Source: Opitutia bacterium UBA957
GTDB taxonomy: Bacteria; Verrucomicrobiota; Verrucomicrobiia; Opitutales; UBA953
Assembly (NCBI GenBank): GCA_002293065.1
Contig: DBCN01000154.1
Coordinates: forward strand, 3,973-15,949
Direction of reading: 5' to 3'
DNA: 11,977 nt
Below are positions 1 through 5,921 of the stretch, in pieces (within the stretch, counting starts at the first letter, position 1; every line of letters starts with the position of its first letter). The notes under the pieces are model-generated. The model worked only from the letters and a program-made list of their open reading frames with translations, ran no database searches and was not told the origin of the DNA. The position numbers and the translations under genes were made by a program.

Positions 1-62
1 GGGACCGTCAGTTTGCCGTGGGCAATGGTGATGCGGCCGGCGTTGTCAGGAGGGGTGCTCAT
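1..62 (-). CDS. icd: Probable NADP-dependent isocitrate dehydrogenase, N-terminus only (runs off the left edge)
   Basis: Only 20 codons plus two bases are present, read leftward from an ATG at 62-60. The peptide contains GRITIAHGKLTV followed by a partial proline codon. This resembles the start of bacterial isocitrate dehydrogenases, in which a short 'ITIxxGxLxVP' strand precedes the conserved IPFIEGDGTG segment; that diagnostic segment lies outside the window. The enzyme would oxidise isocitrate to 2-oxoglutarate in the TCA cycle. No Shine-Dalgarno sequence is seen before the ATG. The hairpin at 142-165 separates it from the upstream leftward gene, so it probably has its own promoter within 63-141, although no convincing -35/-10 pair was found there. 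The assignment rests on a very short match and could be wrong; that a gene starts here is more secure than its name. Confidence 0.45.
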   Translation of the reverse strand, partial: MSTPPDNAGRITIAHGKLTV

Positions 63-141
63 TGGGAAGGGTTAGTAGGGGGAAGAAAGACTGCGGAGGC
101 GTATTTTCAAGCCAACACCGCCACGAAGCCCATAAACAGAA

Positions 142-165
142 AAGGACCCTCTTGCGAGGGTCCTT
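142..165 (-). terminator. Intrinsic terminator downstream of the RHH gene
   Basis: A perfect 10-bp stem (AAGGACCCTC at 142-151 paired with GAGGGTCCTT at 156-165) encloses a 4-nt loop. Read leftward, the stem runs into a T-rich stretch (CCTTTTCTGTTTATG), the better of the two orientations. It lies about 60 bp past the stop codon of the leftward RHH gene and isolates it from the isocitrate dehydrogenase-like gene. Confidence 0.75.
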
Positions 166-223
166 GTTATAACCGGGAGTGCCGGCGCCATCCGCCCCGA
201 GGGACGGAAAAGACTAGGAAGAA

Positions 224-289
224 TTACTTCTTCTTAGCTTTGGTGGCCTTCTTGGCGCTCTTCTTAGCAGCAGCCTTTTTCTTTGCCAT
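224..289 (-). CDS. Possible nested 21-residue lysine-rich peptide (in-frame internal start of the RHH gene)
   Basis: An ATG at 289-287 lies in frame with the RHH gene at residue 111 and is preceded by AAGGA with a 7-nt spacer. This is the best Shine-Dalgarno arrangement I found in the window, better than that of the parent GTG. Initiation here would give a free 21-residue peptide beginning MAKKKAAAKK and containing 11 lysines, sharing its stop with the parent. Such a basic peptide would bind nucleic acid without sequence preference. The AAGGA could be chance within lysine/asparagine codons (AAT AAG GAA AAA). Whether the full-length protein, the free tail or both are made cannot be decided from sequence alone. 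Confidence 0.35.
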   Translation of the reverse strand: MAKKKAAAKKSAKKATKAKKK

Positions 290-619
290 AGTTTTTTCCT
301 TATTTTGGATCGTTGTTGGGTTAGAGGGCAGCGCCTGAAGCGCCACCCTGACGATTCGCCCCACGCTTACCCGGGCGTTGCGCGCCTGACGGGTGATGCG
401 AGTACGGAGCTCCGACGGTACGCGGAAAGAAACTTGGCGGGATCGAGTAGACTCGAGGGCCGGACGAGCATCGTCATAGCAGTCGAGCGCATGACGGATG
501 ACTTCACTGAGAGTCGCGAGACCGGCCCGATGCTGAAAGGCGACCGCATCAGAGTGGAGCTTCGGGGGAAGCGACACGGTGATCAGGCTTTCGCTGGGGG
601 TTTCGGTTCGGTTCGTCAC
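224..619 (-). CDS. Tandem ribbon-helix-helix DNA-binding protein with lysine/alanine-rich tail
   Basis: A 131-residue protein from a GTG start. Two segments have the strand-helix-helix pattern of the CopG/Arc (RHH) family: residues 12-48 (strand ITVSLPP, then helices ending SEVIRHALDCY) and residues 61-97 (strand QVSFRVPSEL, then VGRIVRVALQAL). RHH proteins usually dimerise so that two strands enter the DNA major groove; two copies in one chain could form that fold within one monomer. Residues 111-131 are a lysine/alanine tail (11 Lys, 7 Ala), like histone H1-type bacterial tails, suggesting nonspecific DNA contacts. No Shine-Dalgarno precedes the GTG. It is transcribed divergently from a metal ATPase and may regulate itself, the ATPase or chromosome structure; its target cannot be read from the sequence. 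The fold is inferred from pattern. The upstream extent is less certain than the tail. Confidence 0.7.
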   Translation of the reverse strand: MTNRTETPSESLITVSLPPKLHSDAVAFQHRAGLATLSEVIRHALDCYDDARPALESTRSRQVSFRVPSELRTRITRQARNARVSVGRIVRVALQALPSNPTTIQNKEKTMAKKKAAAKKSAKKATKAKKK

Positions 620-624
620 GTTGC

Positions 625-641
625 GGTTAACTCTGGGTTAA
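625..641. promoter_or_regulatory. GGTTAA direct repeat with 11-bp period, candidate RHH operator
   Basis: GGTTAA occurs at 625-630 and again at 636-641, a spacing of one DNA turn, starting 5 bp upstream of the GTG of the RHH gene. RHH regulators often bind short repeats spaced by about a helical turn, so this would suit autoregulation. The repeat is only 6 bp and could be chance. Confidence 0.25.
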
Positions 642-744
642 GGTGTAGGCATTTGTCGCGACTGCGCAAGAGGAATTTTTGCGATCGACGCGAAGTGACT
701 TTTAGCGCTCAGCGTTTCGCGGGCGACGAAATCGTAAACGCAGA

Positions 745-773
745 TTCACTACATCGATTTCACCTCGTATTTA
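745..773 (+). promoter_or_regulatory. Weak candidate promoter for the metal ATPase gene
   Basis: TTCACT (745-750), a 17-bp spacer and TATTTA (768-773) give a partial sigma-70-like match (4/6 and 3/6). Transcription would begin just before the palindrome at 788-808. The region is relatively AT-rich compared with the genes. The match is poor, and other placements are possible. Confidence 0.25.
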
Positions 774-787
774 TCGTAGCGAGATTG

Positions 788-808
788 ACGCGTGTAAATT
801 TCACGCGT
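788..808. promoter_or_regulatory. 21-bp near-perfect palindrome, candidate operator of the metal ATPase gene
   Basis: Arms ACGCGTG (788-794) and CACGCGT (802-808) are perfectly complementary around the AT-rich centre TAAATTT. Ten half-positions flank a central A and only one pair mismatches. It ends 11 bp before the ATPase ATG, so a bound repressor would block transcription or translation start. The shape fits a dimeric metal-sensing repressor, but it matches no consensus I can name with confidence. Confidence 0.5.
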
Positions 809-819
809 AGAAGAATTGC

Positions 820-2721
820 ATGCACGATGAAGCTCCTGGTGAATGGAAAAAAATTGCGGTCTTGGCGGCGACCTGCGGAGTTTTAGGTCTCGCGGCACTC
901 GCTTGCGGTCACTTTTGGGCGCCACCGAGCGCGTGGGCCTGGTGCGCGCCGACACTCCTCGCGCTCGCCTGCCTCGCAGGCGGTTGGGATGCAGCCGTCG
1001 ACGCCCTCGCGGCGCTCCGCGAGCGCCGCATCGACGTCCATTTACTGATGCTGCTCGCCGCGGGTGGCGCTTGGAGCGTCGGCCACCCAGAGGAAGGCGT
1101 CCTCCTCCTCTTCCTCTTCAGTACCGCCGGTGCCATCGAGCATTATGCGATGGATCGGACGCGGGGAGCCATCGACGCCCTCCTCGATAAAGCCCCAAAA
1201 CAGGCCCGTTTACTGGGTTTAGACGGCCTCGAGAGTGTTGTCGCGGTCTCCGCCCTCCAGCCAGGCCAGGTCGTCCTAGTCCTACCCGGCGAACTGGTTC
1301 CTGCTGACGGCATCGTCACCGAGGGCGAGAGCGGCATCGATGAATCCAACCTCACCGGGGAAGCTAAGCCTGTCGAGAAACGCACCGGCGCAAGCGTCTC
1401 CAGCGGGACCCTCAATGGCTGGGGTCGGCTCGTGGTCCGCGTCACCAAAGCCGAAAAGGACAGCGCCCTCCACCGCATCGTCGCTCTCATCCGCGAGGCT
1501 CAAGAGAGCAAGGCCCCCGCCCAACGCGCCATCGACCGCTGGGGCGACAGCTACGCCATCTTCACCTTAACCGCTTCGGCGGCCTTCTTCGGCCTGCAAC
1601 TCTGGCTGGGGCGCCCAGCGATGGGCGGCGAAGATTCCGCCCTTTACCGAGCCATGACGCTCTTGGTCGTGCTCAGCCCCTGCGCCTTGGTGCTCTCCGT
1701 GCCTTCCGCGGTCCTCGCCGCCATTGCCAGCGGCGCCCGCCATGGCATCCTCTTCCGCGGAGGGGCGGCGGTGGAGCGCCTGGCGGACGTGGACTGCGTC
1801 TGTTTCGACAAGACGGGCACCTTGACGGCCGGAGAGCCCGCCGTCGCCGCCTTGGAGGTCTTCCCCGCGAGCGCGGATCGCCGAAGAGCCCTGAGCGCCC
1901 TGCTCTCCATCGAGGCGAACTCGACGCACCCCTTCGCCCTCGGCATCGTCAAAGCCTGCCAAGACGAAGGCGCGACCACCCAAGCGGTCACCGGGCTCTC
2001 CAACTCACCCGGCCAAGGCATCGCTGGCACGGTCGGCGGCACCCGCTGGAGCGTGGGCTCCCGTGAATTCGTCGGCGGGCACGACCTCCCGGGCGCCCCA
2101 GTCGCCGCCGGCGCCATCGTCAGCGAGGTCTGGGCTTCCGACGGCTCCGTCCAAGTCCGGGCGACGCTCGTCGATGCCATCCGCCCGGCCAGCGCCCCTA
2201 CCCTCGCCGCCCTCCATCATCAAGGCATCCGGACGGTCATGCTGACCGGAGACCGGGAAGAAGCCGCGGCTGTCGCGGCCCAGCAGGTGGGCATCCAGAG
2301 CTACCGGGCGGCCCTCACGCCGGACGCGAAGATGCAGGCCATCCGCAAACTTTCAGCCGAAGGCCATGTCGTCGCGATGGTCGGGGATGGCGTCAACGAT
2401 GCCCCCAGCTTGGCCGCCGCCGACGTCGCCATCGGGATGGGCGGACGAGGGAGCGACGCCGCCCTGGAGTCCAGCGACGTCGTCCTGACGGATGACCGCA
2501 TCGAACGGCTGCTGACGGCCATCGACCTCAGCCAAGCCGCCCGGCGGGCGATCCGCGTGAACATCGTGATTTCGGTCGGCGCCGCCTGCACGATGGCCGC
2601 CATCGTCATCTTCAAAGGGGCCCCGCTCACCTTGGGCGTAGCCGTCCACGAAGGCAGCACGGTGATCGTCTGCCTCAATGGACTGCGGCTCCTGGCCCAC
2701 CGGGCCCGCCGGGGCGTCTGA
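820..2721 (+). CDS. P1B-4-type transition-metal-exporting ATPase (CtpD/CoaT/PfeT-like)
   Basis: A 633-residue inner-membrane pump that uses ATP to export a divalent metal, most likely Co2+, Fe2+ or Zn2+. Visible motifs are TGEA at 179-182 (the TGES actuator loop with Ser replaced by Ala), SPC at 286-288 in the metal-path helix, phosphorylated D330 in DKTGT, the HP dipeptide at 370-371 of the nucleotide-binding domain, GDGVND at 522-527 and HEGST at 610-614 in the last helix. SPC together with HEG(G/S)T marks subgroup P1B-4 rather than copper (CPC) or zinc/cadmium (CPC plus DK) pumps. There is no N-terminal heavy-metal-associated domain and only about six transmembrane helices, as usual for this subgroup. 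The start is the first ATG after the palindrome at 788-808; only a weak AGAAG precedes it. The gene is divergent from the RHH gene and convergent with rng. Family certain, metal uncertain. Confidence 0.92.
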   Translation: MHDEAPGEWKKIAVLAATCGVLGLAALACGHFWAPPSAWAWCAPTLLALACLAGGWDAAVDALAALRERRIDVHLLMLLAAGGAWSVGHPEEGVLLLFLFSTAGAIEHYAMDRTRGAIDALLDKAPKQARLLGLDGLESVVAVSALQPGQVVLVLPGELVPADGIVTEGESGIDESNLTGEAKPVEKRTGASVSSGTLNGWGRLVVRVTKAEKDSALHRIVALIREAQESKAPAQRAIDRWGDSYAIFTLTASAAFFGLQLWLGRPAMGGEDSALYRAMTLLVVLSPCALVLSVPSAVLAAIASGARHGILFRGGAAVERLADVDCVCFDKTGTLTAGEPAVAALEVFPASADRRRALSALLSIEANSTHPFALGIVKACQDEGATTQAVTGLSNSPGQGIAGTVGGTRWSVGSREFVGGHDLPGAPVAAGAIVSEVWASDGSVQVRATLVDAIRPASAPTLAALHHQGIRTVMLTGDREEAAAVAAQQVGIQSYRAALTPDAKMQAIRKLSAEGHVVAMVGDGVNDAPSLAAADVAIGMGGRGSDAALESSDVVLTDDRIERLLTAIDLSQAARRAIRVNIVISVGAACTMAAIVIFKGAPLTLGVAVHEGSTVIVCLNGLRLLAHRARRGV

Positions 2722-2727
2722 CGCCCC
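2711..2727. terminator. GC-rich hairpin at the ATPase/rng convergent junction
   Basis: GGGGCGT (2711-2717) pairs with ACGCCCC (2721-2727) around a 3-nt loop that overlaps the ATPase stop codon. The two convergent genes are only 19 bp apart, so a shared bidirectional stop would have to lie here. No T-tract follows on either strand, so it is at best a weak or Rho-assisted terminator. Confidence 0.3.
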
Positions 2728-2740
2728 GCACGGCGCCGGC

Positions 2741-4462
2741 TCAGCGGAAATCGTTACCCGCCTCATCCATCAACTTGAACGTCTCCACGTGGAACGTGGC
2801 GTCGTGCTTGAAGAGGAGACGGACGTTGCACGACTTCTCAAGGTCGATGAAGAACTCCTTATCCTCGAGCTTGATGCGGTCGAGGTTGATGGGGTGCAGG
2901 ACGATGCGGATGACGATCTCGCCGGCGACCTTGCGCTCGGTGCGGAGGCGACGGATCAAGCCCAAGAGCTTGCGCTGGACCTCCACGGAGACGGTGCGCG
3001 GGTTCTTGACGATGCCACGGCCTTGGCAATGCGGGCACGCCGTGTACATCGAGGTCGTGTTCGACTCGGTGTGACGCTGGCGGGTCATCTGCAGGACGCC
3101 GAGCTGCGAGATCGGCAAGATCTGGTGCTTCGCGCGGTCGTTCTCCATCGCTTCGCGCAAGGTATCGAAGACCTTCTTGCGGTCCTTGGCGTTCTTCATG
3201 TCGATCGTGTCGATCATGATGAGGCCGCCTAAGTTACGGAGCTGGATCTGGCGGGCGGCCTCGGTCACGGCCTCCAAGTTGGCCTGGGTGATGAAGCTGC
3301 CGTCCTTGCCCTCCTTGCCGCGGTGGGAGCCGGTATTGACGTCGATGGCCGTGAGGGCCTCGGTTTCGTCGATGACGATTTCGCCGCCGCTCGGGAGCGG
3401 GACGCGCCGCTGGAAGAGCTGCTCGATTTGACGCTCGATGTTGTAGCGTTCAAAAACCGGGATGGGGTCGCTGTAGAGTTCGACGCGGGAACGGGAGCGT
3501 GGGGAAATCTCCCCGACGAGGTCCTGGACCAGCTTGAAGTCGCCGGGGTTGTCGACGAGGATGCGGTCGACCTCCTCGGTCAGGAAGTCGCGGACCGTAC
3601 GCTCGATCAGGCCGGGCTCTTGGTACAGGAGCACGGGCTTGCGGTCGGGTGCGTTGATCTTTTCGACGATGGCCTGCCAGCGCTTGAGCAGCATGTGCAG
3701 GTCGCGCACGAACCAGCGGGCCTGCTTGCCCTCGCCGGCGGTGCGGATGATCACCCCCATGCCTTCCGGAATGGTCAGCGAACGCAGGATGTCCTTGAGG
3801 CGGTCGCGTTCGGCGTTGTCCTCGATCTTGCGGGAGACGCCGCAAGCACCGCTGAACGGCATCAAGACGAGGTAGCGACCGGGCAGGGCGATGTTCGTCG
3901 TCGAGCGCGGGCCCTTGGTACCGATCTGGTCCTTGACCACCTGGATGACGATGTCGGAGCCGCCGGGGAAGAGCTGCGGGATGTCCTTGGCCTGATAGCG
4001 GGCCTTGCGCTGCTTCTGCTCGGCGGATTCGTTGTCGCGGATGAACTCCACCTGCGAATCGTTGGCCGCCGGGAGCATGTCCCAGTAGTGCAGGAAGGCG
4101 TTCTTCGGCTGGCCGATGTCGACGAAGGCGGCCTTGAGGCCGGACTCCAGGTTCTGGACGCGGCCCTTGAAGATCGCGCCGACCATGCGGTTCTCGCCCT
4201 TGTGCTCGATCTCGAACTTGTCGAGGACGCCGTTCGTCAGGAGCGCGACACGCTTCTCCAACGTCTCGGCGTTGATGACCAGCTCGCGGTACGTGTTGCG
4301 ATCCTTGGAGAAGTGCTTGACGATCCGCTGCAGCAACGGGAGTTCCTTGCGGCGGCGCGCCGCCTCTTCGGCGAGCTTCTGCTGATCCACCCCGGTCGAC
4401 GGCGGCGTGCCTTCTTCGGGGGAATCTTCGGTGTGATCTTCGGGTTCGGTATTTTCGGACAT
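2741..4462 (-). CDS. rng: Ribonuclease E/G family endoribonuclease
   Basis: A 573-residue endonuclease cutting single-stranded RNA, expected to act in rRNA 5'-end maturation and mRNA decay. Residues 1-58 are a charged, probably disordered leader. An S1-type RNA-binding region follows from about residue 60 (GAIFKGRVQNLESGLKAAFV). The catalytic pair is D374 in IDVNTG and D418 in MIDTIDM; their 44-residue spacing matches the magnesium-binding aspartates of RNase E. C476PHC479 is the zinc-link that joins subunits. The protein stops soon after the catalytic core, so it is RNase G-like without the long RNase E scaffold tail. The chosen ATG lies 7 nt beyond the rodA stop; ATGs at 4504 and 4516 would overlap rodA, and none has a clear Shine-Dalgarno. 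It is second in a rodA-rng unit; RNase G genes often adjoin cell-shape genes. Confidence 0.93.
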   Translation of the reverse strand: MSENTEPEDHTEDSPEEGTPPSTGVDQQKLAEEAARRRKELPLLQRIVKHFSKDRNTYRELVINAETLEKRVALLTNGVLDKFEIEHKGENRMVGAIFKGRVQNLESGLKAAFVDIGQPKNAFLHYWDMLPAANDSQVEFIRDNESAEQKQRKARYQAKDIPQLFPGGSDIVIQVVKDQIGTKGPRSTTNIALPGRYLVLMPFSGACGVSRKIEDNAERDRLKDILRSLTIPEGMGVIIRTAGEGKQARWFVRDLHMLLKRWQAIVEKINAPDRKPVLLYQEPGLIERTVRDFLTEEVDRILVDNPGDFKLVQDLVGEISPRSRSRVELYSDPIPVFERYNIERQIEQLFQRRVPLPSGGEIVIDETEALTAIDVNTGSHRGKEGKDGSFITQANLEAVTEAARQIQLRNLGGLIMIDTIDMKNAKDRKKVFDTLREAMENDRAKHQILPISQLGVLQMTRQRHTESNTTSMYTACPHCQGRGIVKNPRTVSVEVQRKLLGLIRRLRTERKVAGEIVIRIVLHPINLDRIKLEDKEFFIDLEKSCNVRLLFKHDATFHVETFKLMDEAGNDFR

Positions 4463-4469
4463 CTCGGAA

Positions 4470-5804
4470 TTAGGCGGTAAGGCCGGTTGCCGGAGAGCCT
4501 TCATGTTCGCCGCCACCAGCCGAATGCCGGTGGACGCTCTGGACTAATCCAAGGAGCAGGAAGCAGCTGAGCACGAAAGACCCCCCGTAGCTGAGGAAAG
4601 GCAGTGGAACGCCCGTAACGGGCATCAAATCGATATTCATCCCGAGGTTGATCACGACGTGCGTGCCCAGGATGGCGGCCGCGCCGAGGGCCAAGAGGGA
4701 GCCAAAACGGTCGGCCGCGCGGACCGCGGTCCGGACGACGCGCCAGAAGAGCAAGGCGAATGCGGAGATCACCATGAGGCCGCCCGTGAACCCGATTTCT
4801 TCGGCCATGCCCGAGAAGATGAAATCATTGTGCGCGGCCGCTTCCGGCAGGTAACCGAAACGAGCTTGCGTACCCTTGCCGACGCCCTGCCCCGTCAGGC
4901 CACCTCGGCCCACCGCGATGACAGCCTGCTTGACGTTCCAGGTGGCGCCGAGGCCTTTGGGGTCGACGACCGTGGGGGCCACGAAGGACATCAAGCGCTC
5001 GCGCTGGTAATCCTTCAGCAGGACGAACCAAGCGGTGGCTTCGTGCTTGCCGCGGACGGCCTTGGCGGGATCGCGATCCTCCGGATTCGCCTTGGAATAT
5101 TCCGACACTTTACCGGCGTATTCGACGAGGTCGACCGCGACAACCGCCACCAAGAGCAGCGACGCTAACCCCGCCACCATGAAGAACCTGGAACTCAGGC
5201 CGGCGACGAATAGGAGGGCGAATGACAGCGGCAGGTAGATGAGAGCCGACCCTAGGTCAGGTTGCACAAAAATCAAGCCAAAGGGCAGCAGCGCGGCCCC
5301 TGCGACCTTGAGGACGGTCAGCCAGGTCGCCCGCAAAGAACCGATGGGGTCCCGCGCCAGCAGGGCCGCGATGAAGACCAGGGCGGTAACCTTGGCGAAT
5401 TCGGAGGGCTGAATCGAAAAAGGCCCGAAATCCATCCAACGCCTGGCCCCATTGATGCTCCGGATGAAAGCCCCGATGTCTTGCTTGAGCAGGGCGCTGG
5501 CCGCCACCGGCAAGAGCAGCAAAATCCCCACGATATAGATCATGCGGGCATGGACCCGGAGCCGACGATAATCCAAGGAGGACACCACCCAGTAGGCGAC
5601 CCACCCCACCACCAGAAAAACGACCTGGGACCGGGCATAGGACGTCTGCCGATAGCTTCCTGCCGAATCGATCGCGATGACCCCCAGCGTACTCAAGAGG
5701 GCGATCACCACCACCTGCGTCCAGTCGGTCCGCCAAGAGAAATTGGCAAATTTATCCCACCAGAGGGAGGCCGCAGAGCCTTCTTCTTGGGTACGGAGTG
5801 ACAT
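4470..5804 (-). CDS. rodA: Peptidoglycan glycosyltransferase RodA (SEDS family)
   Basis: A 444-residue polytopic membrane protein that polymerises lipid II glycan strands during cell elongation, normally with the transpeptidase PBP2. SEDS signatures are GARRWMDFGPFSIQPSEFAK, with W123 at the conserved tryptophan, LKDYQRERLMSF, GRGGLTGQGVGKGTQ, HNDFIF with the essential-type aspartate D327, AEEIG, and the C-terminal GVPLPFLSYGGS. About ten hydrophobic helices are visible. Residues 228-258, just before the LKDYQRER motif, form a charged hydrophilic stretch that makes the protein longer than E. coli RodA (about 370 residues). The ATG at 5804 is the only suitable start; GGGAGG stands one base upstream of it, closer than usual. 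The next gene, rng, starts 7 nt after its stop. No mreBCD or PBP2 gene is in the window, and upstream lies divergent rny, so rodA heads this unit. RodA is preferred to FtsW by motif impression. Confidence 0.92.
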   Translation of the reverse strand: MSLRTQEEGSAASLWWDKFANFSWRTDWTQVVVIALLSTLGVIAIDSAGSYRQTSYARSQVVFLVVGWVAYWVVSSLDYRRLRVHARMIYIVGILLLLPVAASALLKQDIGAFIRSINGARRWMDFGPFSIQPSEFAKVTALVFIAALLARDPIGSLRATWLTVLKVAGAALLPFGLIFVQPDLGSALIYLPLSFALLFVAGLSSRFFMVAGLASLLLVAVVAVDLVEYAGKVSEYSKANPEDRDPAKAVRGKHEATAWFVLLKDYQRERLMSFVAPTVVDPKGLGATWNVKQAVIAVGRGGLTGQGVGKGTQARFGYLPEAAAHNDFIFSGMAEEIGFTGGLMVISAFALLFWRVVRTAVRAADRFGSLLALGAAAILGTHVVINLGMNIDLMPVTGVPLPFLSYGGSFVLSCFLLLGLVQSVHRHSAGGGEHEGSPATGLTA

Positions 5805-5921
5805 GCCTCCCAAACAACCGCCAAAACCCCAAGGTGCAAGGCGAACCTCCCGAAAGGGCTTGCGGACAAGGGACTGGACGCAAGGGTAACGGGCCGTGGG
5901 CGTCCCGCCCGCACCGCAACC

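Noticed and set aside
305..886. A 193-codon + strand frame across the RHH gene and control region
   Set aside because: It runs antisense to the RHH gene, through the palindrome and into the ATPase start, with no domain signature.
3323..4480. A 385-codon open frame on the + strand opposite rng
   Set aside because: It lies fully antisense to a gene with clear catalytic motifs, and its Asp/Leu/Val/Ala-heavy composition is the expected complement of high-GC codons. No domain is recognisable.
4463..4516. Longer rng start (4516 or 4504) overlapping rodA
   Set aside because: It adds 14-18 residues out of the rodA 3' end; the ATG at 4462 starts cleanly after the rodA stop. Not excluded, since no start has a clear ribosome site.
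5805..5921. Possible promoters in the rodA/rny divergent gap
   Set aside because: Both genes need one here, but no -35/-10 pair was good enough on either strand to report.
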